From Osedax frankpressi (lineage: Eukaryota > Annelida > Polychaeta > Sabellida > Siboglinidae), in contig OZ038315.1 in NCBI GenBank assembly GCA_964035775.1, positions 18,223,080-18,287,079 of the forward strand: a DNA stretch of 64,000 bases. The letters run 5' to 3'. The notes beneath the pieces were generated by a model. That model had not been told where the DNA came from. It saw only the letters and a list, made by a program, of their open reading frames with translations, and did no database searches. Position numbers and translations under genes: made by a program. Below, piece by piece: positions 12,737 to 26,847 of the stretch (positions are counted from its first letter, which is position 1; each line of letters begins with the position of its first letter).

Positions 12737-15700
12737 AAACCTTGTAATACTTCAGGTCTGATAAATAGTTTGGGTGACTACAAAATCCTGGGTGTACAAT
12801 GTATATTGTATATTGTTAGAAATCTGTTGTGATCCACTAAACAGGATATACCATTCATACTACACACTATATATTTTAATACTAAATAAATTGTAACAAT
12901 TATAATAATTATAAATATTATAATATTTATAAAATTTATAATAATTATAATAATTATATATATAATATTTATATAATACTATAAATTATCTTAAATTATA
13001 AATGGAGTAAGCAATATAAGTATAAAATAATTAAACTCAAATAGTAATTAGTATAGTAATTAGTATAGTATTTAGTAAATTATAGTAATTAGTGAATGGC
13101 CTAGTAATTAATAAATAGAATAGTATATAAAATTATAATTAGTAAATAGAATAGTAATTTGTGAATAGACTTGTAATTAGTAAATAATAAATAGAATATT
13201 AATTAGAATATAAATAGTATAGTAATCAGTAAATAGCTATTTATAATATACATTTTATACTATTGTTTAATTAGTACATATTATAGTAATCAGTAAATAG
13301 CTATTTTTAATATACATTTTATACTATTGTTTTAATTAGTAAATAGTATAGTAATTAGTTTGTATTTTTCAATCATTTAAAATCATTTAAATAATTTTCA
13401 AATAGAATATTTACAATTTTTTCATTGTTATTACAAGATTTATGTATACTATAAATAATTACTGTTTTGGTTTATAATTTATATTGAAATATATTGACTT
13501 TATTTTTGTATCAAAGAAGGACATTAAATTAGAAATTAAATTAAGACAGAGAAGAAAATGTTTATATTTATTCTAATTCTTGGTTCGTGATTCTGTGATT
13601 ATCAAGAAAAATAATTGACTTCAAAGAGCAAAATAAAATTAATATATTAAAATTAAAATTAATATATAATATATTAATTTATAATTGTTAGTCTAATATT
13701 AACTTATATAGTCTATGCTAAATTGGGTTTAATTTATTAATTTCTCTATTTTGATATTTTAACCAAACAAATATAATCAATTAATAGTTAAGCAACTTAA
13801 AAGTATTAATTATTAATATTTTACAAAATAATGTAGCTAAACGGACAATATGTTATTAAGAGTCAATTTGTATAGATTCTGTTATAATAATGGAAACTAA
13901 TCAATATTTATACTAATATAATAATTAAGACATATAATAATTAATAATAATTAATAAATATATTTATTTATTTTTGATAGTTCTAAGGTCTAATAGTTCT
14001 AATGTATGCTGGTACATATTAGCGGAAGCATGACTACATAAGGAAAACACACTGCAACATTTAATTGTATTAATAGTAGAGGCAAATTTTATATAATTAA
14101 GCATATGATTTAGATTATTATGAGTTGAATAGATGTTAGTTTTGTTAGCTATTATTAATAGAGATATATAAATAGGTGACTAATAACTTTCCTAAGTGAA
14201 ATTCAAGAAATTCCGTCACCACAAATAATTTATAATACAATGATTGCTTCGATTGGTGATTGTATTCTTTTTATCAAATCGCATATTAATTTATGGTGAT
14301 ATCAAGAACACTATACATTAAACATTACATTAGTTATAAATCTAACATTATTGTTGCTCTTTAAGAGATCATTTGAGATATACACATTCTATGATGATAA
14401 CAGTTTATATTCAAGGCCATTGTTCAACAGTATTTCTGTGATAATGATCAGATTATGGAATAGTCAATTAAAACTAGCAACGGTAATCCGATGGTTTTTA
14501 ATCCAATAAGATTTACTTTCAACTAATCCTTTATTTAATTTTGAAATTGAAAGTTAAAATGTTATCAATAATTGATTAATTGAATTTTCTTGAATTCATT
14601 GAATTAAATGACTTAGGAAACATATGATATATAGCTCTGTAGTTATTTTACTTTGAATAAATATATAAATTAACTGGATACTTGAATAATTTGTTTAACA
14701 AGGATAACACGTTTAACAGGATATAGGTATTTAACTAATAGATGTTATATATACTTTATATTATAATAATCGCATTACTGCACGCTTTCCTAACTGTTTT
14801 CAATTTAAATATATTATATCGTCTATATTGATAAATTAATAAATAATACTATTTTGCATTTGTTATAATAAATGTAGATCCCATCAAAATAATAATAAAC
14901 CAGACAGATTGTATTTAGTATAATAAATATATTATTATTACTTTTTATAATACTACATTTTTGCTAGAAAAGATAATTTGATAGTATCTACATTGATCGG
15001 AGAATAAGATATTGGTAATATATAGATCAATTATTACACAATATAGATTATAAGCTTCCGTATATCAGATACACTTTTACTGTTATAGTCTTTAAAAATA
15101 ATTGTTTTAAAAATAATATTACATTTTTATATTTTAAAATTATTTTATTAATAATTCTAACATTTACATATTAAATTTATATTATATCTGCTATAATGAT
15201 GAAATATATGTTATATATACTATAGTGATGTATGTTTACTATATTCTTGTATATATATTGTTTTTAGACCTATTTATTTCTCATTATTCTCTAGAAGTAT
15301 GTAATACTATAGTGTTCAATTGTATTCTATAATGCATCAACAGATATGCTATTTACATGAAATAATATCCAAATCTATTTATAGTCTGCATAATGTAATT
15401 TATAATCTCATGGGAAATGTTAGCTTTTATATTCTATAATATTGAATACAGACATCAATCATAGATCAATTTCTATAATATAGAATACAGACATCAATCA
15501 TAGATCAATTTCTATAATATAGAATATAAATATATTTTAGTATAGTTTATTATATTTATATTACTATATTAATCAAATTCAAAATTTAGTAATATTTATA
15601 TCCAATATTGTAAATATATCTTTTAAATTTATATAGAATCTAAATAAATATCTTCATAGTATTGATTATAGAAATGTTTTTTAATACATTCATTTAAATT

Positions 15701-18700
15701 TAGGGTTTGGGGTTTAAATATATGAATTTAGGGTTTAAATATAGTATATTATTATGATGATAAATTGAATTATTTTTTGATAATATTCATATACATCTAC
15801 TCAAGGACATTAAAACATTGTATTATATAATTAATAGTAAATAAAATAGTTATTTTAAATTTTGAATATTTGCAGAGAGAAGAGACAAGAGCTGAGATTC
15901 AACAATTATTCGAGAGTAATAATGAAAAAGAACTCGAACGTCGATTATTATCCAGAATGAAATTTGGAACTGCTGGTATTTATTTGAATGAGTTATGATT
16001 AATTAGAATTAAATAGACTTTTAATAATTATATATTTATATATGTTCTAATTAAGTTTAATAAAATCTTTAAATAATATTATTTGTATTTATATCATTAT
16101 GCTTTTATGTGTAATTTATTTAGATTAGCATATTAGTTCTATTTATAGAAAAATGCTTGTGTATTAATTGTGTAAATGAATTCTATCGAAGTACTTGTCC
16201 AATATAAATATTAGTGTTTGTTGGCTAAATTAGTAAGTATTTGTTGATTTAGTAAGATGTTTACTCTAAATATTCATGAAATAGACTAAATTCCATCACT
16301 GTTGTATAGTGTATACTTTAACTCTATAAATTTGAACTTAAATATTAAATGACAATACATTTTGATAGTGATAATAAATATTTCACTAATTAATTTTAAA
16401 TAAATATATTATTTGTTATTGTATAATTTTTAAATAAAATATATTTTCTGCCAATTGTAAAAGCTGTTAATTCAATGTGATTTATAAATTATTTTTTATA
16501 ATTTCTGGTCATTCTTTCACATTTAATAATATAGTTTGACTACAAAGTAATTTTAAATCCTTTTCTTTAAATGCTTTATTTATACAAATTATCCCTTTTT
16601 TGTAAATTTGTAATTCAATCAATTTTAATGTGCAAAACTTATTATTTAGCAATGATATAATATAACAATAATTCAATTATTTTATATTAATTTAAATATT
16701 TAGATATTTTATTTGTATTAATATTTTTATATATACATCATTTTTGTATATTGTATATAATTAAGAACTTTGTACAACCATATGATTTTAGTTGTAATTG
16801 TGCATTTTCTAGACCCTAGTTGCATATTTTTAGACAATATTTTATAAATTACTGTGTATTTATAACAATGTTGATAACAATGTTGATAACATTTTTATGA
16901 ATAATTCATTATTCGTAATATATTGTAATATATATTCCTATTGCTAGATTCTTATAAGAAATTCCTTTACATTAAGAAGTATATAGTAAGAATGATATAG
17001 AATCATGTATAGTTACTCTTTAATGGTTTATATTTTCTACATCAAATACATAATATTTAATAAAAACAATAAATAGATTAAATCATAATCGGATTCTCTC
17101 TGCAGGTTTAAGGACAAAGATGGGAGCAGGAAATTCTATGATGAATGATTTGACTCTAATTCAAACAGCTCAGGTTTGTAGCAAATGCCTTCCATTCGCA
17201 ATTCATTTAGTTAAGAATTGCAATAATTACAGGCTAACTTTATTTTCATAAATACTATTTGTTATATTTAATATCAACATGAATTACTATATTATAAGTA
17301 CTAAATGTATTATCTATCCTATAAGTACTAAATGTATTATCTACCCTATAAGTACTAAATATATTATCTACCCTATAAGTACTAAATGTATTATCTACCT
17401 TATAAGTACTAAATGTATTATCTACCCTATAAGTACTAAATATATTATCTACCCTATAAGTACTAAATGTATTATCTACCTTATAAGTACTAAATGTAGT
17501 TTCTACCCTATAAATACTAAATGTATTATCTACCTTATAAGTACTAAATGTAGTTTCTACCCTATAAGTACTAAATGTATTATCTACCTTATAAGTACTA
17601 AATGTAGTTTCTACCCTATAAGTACTAAATGTATTATCTACCCTATAAGTACTAAATGTATTATCTACCCTATAAGTACTAAATGTATTATCTACCCTAT
17701 AAGTACTAAATGTATTATCTACCCTATAAGTACTAAATGTATTATCTACCCTATAAGTACTAAATATATTATCTACCCTATAAGTACTAAATGTATTATC
17801 TACCTTATAAGTACTAAATGTATTATCTACCCTATAAGTACTAAATGTATTATCTACCATATAAGTACTAAATGTATTATTTACCCTATAAGTACTAAAT
17901 ATATTATCTACCCTATAAGTACTAAATGTATTATCTACCTTATAAGTACTAAATGTATTATCTACCCTATAAGTACTAAATATATTATCTACCCTATAAG
18001 TACTAAATGTATTATCTACCTTATAAGTACTAAATGTATTATCTACCCTATAAATACTAAATGTATTATCTACCTTATAAGTACTAAATGTAGTTTCTAC
18101 CCTATAAATACTAAATGTATTATCTACCTTATAAGTACTAAATGTAGTTTCTACCCTATAAGTACTAAATGTATTATCTACCCTATAAGTACTAAATGTA
18201 TTATCTACCTTATAAGTACTAAATGTAGTTTCTACCCTATAAGTACTAAATGTATTATCTACCCTATAAGTACTAAATATATTATCTACCCTATAAGTAC
18301 TAAATGTATTATCTACCCTATAAGTACTAAATGTATTATCTACCCTATAAGTACTAAATGTATTATCTACCCTATAAGTACTAAATATATTATCTACCTT
18401 ATAAGTACTAAATGTATTATCTACCTTATAAGTACTAAATGTATTATCTACCCTATAAGTACTAAATGTATTATCTACCATATAAGTACTAAATGTATAA
18501 TCTACCTTATAAGTACTAAATGTATTATTTACCTTATAAGTACTAAATGTATTATCTACCCTATAAGTACTAAATGTATTATCTACCCTATAAGTACTAA
18601 ATGTATTATCTACCCTATAAGTACTAAATGTATTATCTACCCTATAAGTACTAAATATATTATCTACCCTATAAGTACTAAATGTATTATCTACCCTATA

Positions 18701-21700
18701 AGTACTAAATGTATTATCTACCCTATAAGTACTAAATGTATTATCTACCCTATAAGTACTAAATGTATTATCTACCCTATAAGTACTAAATGTATTATAT
18801 ACCCTATAAGTACTAAATGTATTATCTACCCTATAAGTACTAAATGTATTATATACCCTATAAGTAATACATATATTATCAACTCTAAGTGTTTTTCATA
18901 GAATCAATAAATATTCTATGAAATTATTCTCCTGATATCGCAGGATATAAACTGTTAAATAATAATAATGTGACCCTTCAATGACCCGACTACAGATAAA
19001 TTACACATAAATTCCACCAGGGGTTTGGCGAGTACATGCTTAAGGCATCCGACGAAGCGGAACACATAAGTGGCTCATGCATCTACAAATCGGGAGTTGT
19101 GATTGGCTACGATGCCCGGCACAATAGCAAGAGGTAGGGGTAACTACTATGTTAATTAATTGGTAGTACACAACTGCATTATCTATTCATTTATATATTG
19201 AATGTATTTTTTTAGCCGAGTATATTTATAATTAGCTAATGCAGAGATAATTATTATAGCTACTCTGCGATATTCCTGGTTTGTATTCGTGGTTACCAAA
19301 TGTAAATACATTTGCACACAGATTTGCAGGTATCGTAGCAAAGGTGTTGATTGAAAAGAAGATCAAAGTTTATTTGTTCAGTGATATTTGTGCAACTCCC
19401 CATGTGGTTAGGTTCATAATTCATTATAATAATTAATTCATTATGGAATATTATAAATAGTTATAAATATTATAAATATCTTAGTTTATAAATAGTTTAT
19501 ATTATAAATTAACGAAATTTATTCTTTATACTATTTTCTTAATTATGATTAAATTACTCGGAGTATTTTAAAATATTATATTTTAAATATTAATTTAGTA
19601 TTTTCTACTTTCTAAAACAAGCCCAACACAGATTCAATAAATAACTACTTTCATTAATCACTTTTTCTCTATACAATTGTATTGTCTAATTTTTCTTTGT
19701 CAAAATAAGTTAAATATAAGTTAATATATGATTTAATCAAATAAGCAATTTCTTGTATATTAATTGATTTAGTTATACCTACATTGTTCATATGTTAGTA
19801 ATTGTAGCTAAATTATGATGCTTTCATGTTATTAACAAATTCAATGGTATCATATAAAAAGAGATCTGTTATATATCTAAAATTATTTATCTAAGCGAAG
19901 ATTTTGCGTTTTTTTTTAAAAATATCTAATTTATCTGTTCTCAGTTCTCGATTACAAATAAATGATGACCTATTACCGTCTGCTTATTCTTTAATATCCA
20001 TTCCTTTCACCATTTCCTACGCAACAGCCGTTCAGCGTGTTGCACCTGAAGACTCAGTGGGGCATTATGATCACCGCATCTCACAACCCCAAGGAAGACA
20101 ATGGCTTCAAGGTATACTACGCTAACGGCGCTCAGGTCAGAACATCACTATCTTGTCGTCGTTGACTTGTAATTATTAGAATAACATAATTGTCTTGAAA
20201 TTCTAGTCATTGCTGTCTTATGTCCTTCATATCTCGTCATTATTATTTTAGCATGGCTATCTTATAATCGTTGTATTGTTTTTGTTATTATTTATCGTAT
20301 ATTTATATTATCAATGTGTTCCACGGTTGTGAAGTATATTCTGTTATTAATGTCTAGATAAAATCATTAATTAGTGTTTATAATCATTATAATTATATAA
20401 GGGAGTTACATAAAGGAAACAGACTCTATTGTCTCAGTAGAGATAAGTTATTATTTGGTCAATTATGCTGACATTACGGATATTATATTCCTGTTTAGTT
20501 GATATTTAATTAACTATTTAAAAGACTCCCAAAGCACACATTTAATATCCATGTTCGTATATAATTCATCACGTTTCATCATCAGGTTTTTTCTTCTATG
20601 ACCTATCCTGCTCCCTCGCACACCTTACTCCTACCCTCTACCCCTATATCAAGGTATTCTTCCTCGGGCAGGTATCTGATCATTTCCCGTTCTACTCTCA
20701 GCTATTCCCTCAGCTCCTCACCTCTCCTCCACTCTGACATCAGATCATCTCCCGTTCTACTCTCAGCTATTGGCTCAGCTCCTCACCTCTCCTCTCCTCC
20801 ACTCTGACATCAGATCATCTCCCGTTCTACTCTCAGCTATTCCCTCAGCTCCTCACCTCTCCTCCACTCTAACATCTGATTATCTCCCGTTCTACTCTCA
20901 GCTATTCCCTCAGCTCCTCACCTCTCCTCCACTCTGACATCAGATCATCTCCCATTCTACTCTCAGCTATTCCCTCAGCTCCTCTCCTCTCCTCCACTCT
21001 GACATCAGATCATCTCCCGTTCTACTCTCAGCTATTCCCTCAGCTCCTCACCTCTCCTCCACGCTCACATCTGATTATCTCCCGTTCTACTCTCAGCTAT
21101 TCCCTCAGCTCCTCACCTCTCCTCCACTCTGACATCTGATTATCTCCCGTTCTACTCTCAGCTATTCCCTCAGCTCCTCACCTCTCCTCCACTCTGACAT
21201 CAGATCATCTCCCATTCTACTCTCAGCTATTCCCTCAGCTCCTCTCCTCTCCTCCACTCTGACATCAGATCATCTCCCGTTCTACTCTCAGCTATTCCCT
21301 CAGCTCCTCACCTCTCCTCCACGCTCACATCTGATTATCTCCCGTTCTACTCTCAGCTATTCCCTTAGCTCCTCACCTCTCCTCCACTCTGACATCAGAT
21401 CATCTCCAGTTCTACTCTCAGCTATTGCCTCAGCTCCTCACCTCTCCTCCACGCTCACATCAGATCATCTCACCTCATGACGAGTGTATCACTAAACACA
21501 TCCTCGAGAATCTAACTCCCGCGGAGACGTCGTGGTACCAAGATGATGATCTCTATGGCGGTGACCTCTGCGTTGACCCATTCGCGTGCTGCTCCATCTC
21601 CGAACTCTATGTGCAACACGCGATTCTGCCGCACTGCCAGCAATTGTGAGTAAAGCTTCTAAGGACAATGATTTTATTGTCCAGTAGGACTCCAATAGTG

Positions 21701-24700
21701 AAGTGAATATTATATTTCTATTTCAAAACTTTGATTCACCTATTTTCTATAGTTTATAAAGTTTTGGATGGTTACATTTATTAAATAATATTTACGTATG
21801 GGTTTTTGAATTACCAGCCTAGATCTCTTATATTGCCAGCCTACAACTTCACTAAATTAAGATAAAATAGAAAATAAGTTTCATTAGAATGATGCCCTTA
21901 TTTAAATTATTTGTTATCTAACACTATATTAAATCATCGTCTTTGTTTTTACCTGTATATAAATATAAAATAAACAGAAGTTAAATTAATATATTTTATA
22001 TCTTTTATGAATGTGTCACCAGAGAATAAATAATTTGTTATCTTATAATTTAACTTATTTTCATCTCATTCTTTTGCAATTTCATTTTATCAAATTTCAT
22101 TGATTTTTAAAAAATCATTTATTTTCATTTATCAAATCAATAAAATCCATTATAATAATAATTGAGTTACTACTTGATGAGTCGGAAGTAATTTATAAAT
22201 AAACAAATATTGATAACCAAAACACTTCACAGCTCACTGAATAAGGCAAGCCTTCCTTTTGTCTACACGGCTATGCATGGCGTAGGTTACAAGTTCATAC
22301 AGCAAGCCAGCAAAGTGTTTGGCCATACGATTATCCCTACACTTGAACAGGTGCGTACCGTTTAGTCGGGTCTGTACAACGTACGCCGTACGGTGTACAC
22401 TATAAAATGTCCATTGTTCATTGCACAATACAATAGAAGATAATTACGTGCATTTTTATAACAATTGTTACGATATAAACGATGTACATCGTTAGTCATT
22501 ATAATATTAAGAATCTGTTAACAAATGCAATAGGTGGATCCAGACCCAGAATTCCCTACGGTGAAGTTTCCTAATCCCGAGGAAGGCAAGAGTGCGTTGG
22601 TTAGTTTACTTTAAAACCTCAGTGAAACCTGATAAATTAAACACATACATCTCTGCTCCAGTTTCTCTTTATTACATAATTGTATGATGTCATAATATGC
22701 CATAATACTAACAATAAATATTACTGATGACTGATAATAAATCTTCAGAAACTAGCAATTGCAACTGCAGATAAAAACTCTATTAAATTTATTCTCGCAA
22801 ATGATCCTGATGCTGATCGGCTGGCGATTGCAGAAAAAACCGGGTTTTCTTTTAGCTACTAAATCATTGATGTTTCTATTTTCTGTAATAAGATTTTCTA
22901 CAGATCTTACATTTATTTAATATGCAGTTTTAACAAAATATGCGTTATTAAATTATTTAATTTTCAATTAATATCATTAAGTAATTAAAAAGTTCCGTTG
23001 CAATCAAATTGAATTGAATCTAGATTTATTCCTAGACTTTATAATATTTCCACACTACATCTACCAACTATATCTATCCTTATGTCACTAATAATACATT
23101 GATATTTATATTTCTCTATAATTAAGTACCATCACCATCTGACATATAAATATCAATATACAAATGATGTTAGAAACTAGCTTTTATACAATACTTTCTT
23201 CTTTTATTTTATAAAACAATGTTATTGAATATATTCCCCGCTCTAGCGTATTTCTCTTTTCTACTAACGCTACTACAATCAACTACTGTACACATCCGCC
23301 AACTACCATCTCTATAGGAAAATAGTCGTATACAAGTAATTTGACAACACAACTTATAAATGCTCTTTTTATAGCAGAACTTGACTTCTATTCTGTTCTA
23401 TTAGATCTTCCTTATGATTATAACTGAAATGACACCTCGATACAATTAACATCCTACACTCTTATGCATTGTTCCCATAAATGATCCAACTAATTGTTCT
23501 CTCATTATATTTGATTTATATAAATATTTTTCTCACCGAATACGTTGATAATTTGATATTTAGCAATCAGTGGAAAGTATTTACTGGGAATGAAATAGGA
23601 GCATTATTTGGATATTTTCTTATTCAGCGATATAAGAATAACAACAAAGATACAGATTGTTGGTATTATTAATATTTCTATTATTTGGTGCAATTTTACA
23701 GTATATTTGTTTGCAATTATATTGTAATTAAAATTTGTAATATAATTCATTGATTTTTTTATCACAAGATGTAAAATATTTAAAATTTGTTCTTCGATGG
23801 AAGTTAAACTTTCCTAGGATTTTAGATTATATATCACAACTACTATATTATGACATGGGTTGCGTTTAGCACTAGCGCCATCTATGACGAGGTGGATTTG
23901 AATACAATTATATTGGGATAAAATCATGCATAATAATTAACTAAATTAATTTGTTTAGAATCCTTGAGATTGTATAAAAAGTATTTAGAAATAGCTAATA
24001 TATCTACAGATCTAAACGTAGATTATGCATACATTTTACTATTGAATATGACTTGTGAGATGTAATCAATACATATTCTACTCAAATACATCAGGAGGCA
24101 AAAATAACAAAATGAGTAACTTTCTTATATTACATTATTCTATCGAAACCATTATTTGTATATGTTGCCAGATAGTACATTCACCATAGTTTATCATCAA
24201 GTAGCGACTCTGCCTGTAACTCAAGCCAACATGATATTAGTGAAAATGTTTTAATATGAATAACATTTAATTACAGCCATTATAAATTATTTTAAAGTAT
24301 TAATTTCCGGATAAAATAAACATTATTAAAATCAAAATTTTGATCATTTAAATTTATTATAAAAGTATAGCTCTTAGACAATATGATTATAATTTAGGCA
24401 GAATATGATTTTTTATATAGATAAGATCACAAACATTTAGTTAAAATTACAAGTATAAATATAAAATGGACTATAGTACATCAGACTAAGCCGTGTCCAC
24501 TCGCAGTGCGAGATGTTTACATGATCGCTAGTACGGTGTCGTCGAAGATTCTGCGTTCGATGGCGACAGCGGAGGGTTTCTCATTCGTCGAGACGCTGAC
24601 AGGTTTCAAATGGATGGCGAACAAAGCTGCGGATCTCGAGCGACAAGGAAAAACCGTTCTGTTGGCTTTCGAAGAGGCAATTGGTGAGATCTATTTCACT

Positions 24701-26726
24701 ACGCAGTTCACCGTTTATTGTGATACTGACCACAATATATTTTTTAATTCTATTTTTTATCACTCCTTTTTATTCACAATGAACCAATTAACACGAATAC
24801 TACCGATAGTTGAATAGAAGGGCTACCCTGTTACCTCTCACCCATCCTGCAGGGTTCATGTGTGGCACCTCAGTACTAGATAAGGATGGTATCTCAGCAG
24901 CAATGCTGGCAGCGGAAATGCGCAATACCTTCATACAATCTCGAGGCGATAATCTCACCTCGACCCTCGCGAATATCTACAAGACGTTTGTCCAGCACTG
25001 CAATTCACTAAAGATTTTATAGGCAGCTTATAGTTTATCTATAGATCTGTTATTAAATGAATTTATTATACCTAGATATATACTCATTAGTGATAATCTC
25101 TGTAATGGTTAAACTGCAATGATAGATTTATTATATAGATTATATAATAGGTAGGACTATAGGTATATGCATTTGTAGATATAATTTAAAAACATAGCCG
25201 CAAATTTGAATCGCTATCCACTACCCCTGCGCTAATAGCTACGGCAGACACATGTCGAATAACTCGTACTTCCTGAGTTGCGATGTTGCCAATACTGATA
25301 AGATGTTCAATAGACTGAGGAACTATCCAGCTCCGAACTTCGTTTGTGCAGCCCTTAATACAAACTAAATACTACCATTATATAACATATCGATTAGGTT
25401 AAAACTTACTGAAATTTCAATATTATATTAAAATAATGATTTGGATTGTTCAAAAATATGCACTTCTCAGAAAATATCAATAGTCCCTATAATGTCGGGT
25501 ATTTGAATTGTTGTATACATAATAATGTTTGATATTCTGCAGAATGGAGATACAAAGTTCCCAGCAATGTGCGGAGTATTTAAACTCGAATATATTCGGG
25601 ACCTTACTACAGGATATGATAACAGTGAAACTGACAATATCGCCGTTAGTTTTCAATATGTCGGAAAATATTACAAATAATGTGTAACTTAATTAAATTC
25701 AAAAAACATTCACTAAGACATTTTGGTTTATTAAAAATAATTTTTCAATTGCCTGTAATCATATTTTGATCTATATAACCAACCGATTAAGTTGGTTTCA
25801 GTTGATTTTTATAATTTGGCATAGATTTACAGTGTACACATCTATAAAGAATAAAGCAAACTAATATCATATGATATCCAATATTGTTTGGAATTATTTA
25901 CAAAGTTCAATTAAAAAAAAGGATTTGAAATTGTTTTTTAAAGTCTTATTTTCATTTGTATTGATTATGCTTAATAGTTATTATGTAAAAGTTATAAATA
26001 GTATTTTTCAAAAAAAAAGAACAAAATAGATAGTTTATAAATCTTAAATATTTATAAATGATCTATTTCAAAATATATTTATCATATAATAAATGTATGA
26101 AATATACATAAATTGTTGAGTGGATCGCTCAAGAATTTATGATATACATGGCAACTTAATAGATTCATCTAATCCAGATCTCATTTAGAATAAAGTTATT
26201 TATAATGGATATCTTTCTTAATAGTTTTTTATAACATTTATCATCCGAAAACTAATGTTAATTTTTGAAAAATATGTTGATATCGTTTCTGCATGTAATC
26301 ACATTAAATTGTAGACAGAATAATTTCTGTATATGTAATTAAAATAAATTAAATTAATTTCAGTTTTTATATCATTGGTGCAGTTTCCTATTGTTTCTTT
26401 TACAGACTATGCCAATTCAGAAGGATAGTCAAATGATCACATATACATTCAACAACCAGTGTACGGTAACCATAAGAACTAGTGGAACAGAACCCAAAAT
26501 AAAGTATTACGCAGAAATTATATCTAAAGACATGGAGTAAGTATTGTATATGAATTATTATGTAATACTAATTTATCAAAGCATAATATCTATAGTATTT
26601 ATAATATTAATACATTTTAGTGAAACAGAACTTGAACTTACTAAGAAATTAGATGATGTAGTTTCATCAATAATCGAATACTTCTTTCAGCCATCTCTTA
26701 ATCACTTGCAATCCAGATTACCTTAG
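10626..26726 (+). CDS. PGM2: Phosphoglucomutase-2 (alpha-D-phosphohexomutase family)
   Basis: Seventeen exons: 10626..10676, 15876..15975, 17106..17173, 19021..19133, 19322..19406, 20028..20135, 21464..21645, 22233..22350, 22534..22599, 22749..22843, 23564..23658, 24507..24683, 24853..24985, 25239..25341, 25543..25644, 26406..26536, 26621..26726. Every junction keeps phase and gives 610 residues, against 612 in human PGM2. The phosphoserine loop [12 protein letters not shown] has its serine near residue 157. The metal loop is NDPDADR (aspartates near 316, 318, 320). The sugar-binding loop is FEEAIG (416-420) and the phosphate-binding loop is RTSGTEPK (556-563). All four catalytic regions look intact. 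The family interconverts hexose or pentose 1- and 5/6-phosphates in the cytosol. Vertebrates split this lineage into PGM2 and PGM2L1; this is probably the unsplit form. Exons 16 and 17 are also the first unit of the 3.17-kb array. Introns 3 and 6 hold minisatellites. Confidence 0.95.
12646..12733. repeat. TA/TATG simple repeat
   Basis: TATATATG-type units grading into pure TA alternation, in PGM2 intron 1. Confidence 0.9.
13035..13360. repeat. Degenerate AT-rich tandem repeat
   Basis: Loosely repeated AGTAATTAGTAAATAG-like words with irregular spacing. Near its right end a longer block starting AGTAATCAGTAAATAGC occurs twice (about 13220 and 13280). Confidence 0.6.
15444..15521. repeat. 39-bp direct duplication
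   Basis: Two adjacent, apparently identical copies beginning GAATACAGACATCAATC, at 15444 and 15483, in PGM2 intron 1. Confidence 0.85.
15976..17105 (+). other. PGM2 intron 2
   Basis: A 1.1-kb AT-rich intron with no structured feature that I can support. Confidence 0.5.
17283..18880. repeat. 27-bp minisatellite in PGM2 intron 3
   Basis: About 59 copies of a 27-bp unit whose + strand contains TATAAGTACTAAATG and then TATTATCTACCC. Variants change CCC to CTT, TGTATT to TATATT, or TATTATC to TAGTTTC, and blocks of variants recur in the same order, implying higher-order expansion. The unit is stop-free in one frame on each strand and has a length divisible by three, so two spurious frames of 540 and 408 codons cover it. 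The array starts about 110 bp after the exon 3 donor and ends about 140 bp before the exon 4 acceptor, so it fills most of the intron. Confidence 0.97.
19407..20027 (+). other. PGM2 intron 5
   Basis: AT-rich intron of about 620 bp ahead of the exon that carries the TASHNP catalytic loop. Nothing else seen. Confidence 0.5.
20671..21472 (+). repeat. 65-bp minisatellite containing the exon 7 acceptor
   Basis: About 12 head-to-tail copies of a ~65-bp C/T-rich unit (key words CATCAGATCATCTCCCG, TTCTACTCTCAGCTATTCCC and CTCACCTCTCCTCC). The last copy runs through the true 3' splice site, CACATCAG|ATCATCTC. The polypyrimidine tract, the acceptor AG and the first eight bases of PGM2 exon 7 are therefore all part of the repeat. 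About seven upstream units keep the CAG; in others it is CTG (for example near 20864, 21065, 21130 and 21325). One unit near 20780 has a small insertion in its CCTCTC stretch. Confidence 0.93.
21646..22232 (+). other. PGM2 intron 7
   Basis: AT-rich intron of about 590 bp; no structured feature seen. Confidence 0.5.
22365..22402. repeat. GTAC-rich palindromic patch in PGM2 intron 8
   Basis: Directly after the exon 8 donor the intron holds several GTAC words in a row, including GTACGCCGTAC (22381-22391) and GGTGTACAC. The same words appear in the insertion found in all array copies of exon 16 and in a tandem repeat in ILK intron 1. Confidence 0.5.
22844..23563 (+). other. PGM2 intron 10
   Basis: AT-rich intron of 720 bp; no structured feature seen. 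Confidence 0.5.
23659..24506 (+). other. PGM2 intron 11
   Basis: AT-rich intron of about 850 bp. The donor GATT|GTTGGT was chosen because it alone gives the phase needed by the next exon and restores a leucine at the position of the family's LKDTYM motif (LRDVYM here). Confidence 0.55.
25645..26405 (+). other. PGM2 intron 15, containing the left edge of the array
   Basis: AT-rich. Similarity to the downstream array units begins at about 26220-26230 (AACATTTATCATCCGAAAACTAATG here, with a close match at 29400), so the left border of the repeated unit lies inside this intron. Confidence 0.6.
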
Positions 26727-26841
26727 AGCATAATAGTGTAGTCTTCAACCTCAAATACCATCATTAATTATATTGTTAATGAAGTATTTTTATTGTTTAT
26801 AAAATGCTTTTGTAATAATTAATATTATTTAATATATATTA

Positions 26842-26847
26842 AATAAA
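26842..26847 (+). promoter_or_regulatory. Candidate poly(A) signal of PGM2
   Basis: AATAAA about 115 nt after the PGM2 stop. The same hexamer sits in the same place in all later array units. If used, it should end transcription before the second unit. Confidence 0.5.

Larger units (their letters stand above)
10677..15875 (+). other. PGM2 intron 1
   Basis: A 5.2-kb AT-rich intron. It contains a patch of higher GC at about 10935-11045 with no recognised identity, a TA/TATG simple repeat (12646-12733), a degenerate tandem repeat (13035-13360) and a 39-bp duplication (15444-15521). No exon-like or transposon-like coding sequence was seen. Confidence 0.6.

Noticed and set aside
17255-18901. 540- and 408-codon frames on opposite strands (ISTKCIIYP and VDNTFSTYR repeats) as novel repeat proteins
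   Set aside because: Both come from one 27-bp intronic minisatellite inside PGM2; neither has a unique domain or a plausible gene context.
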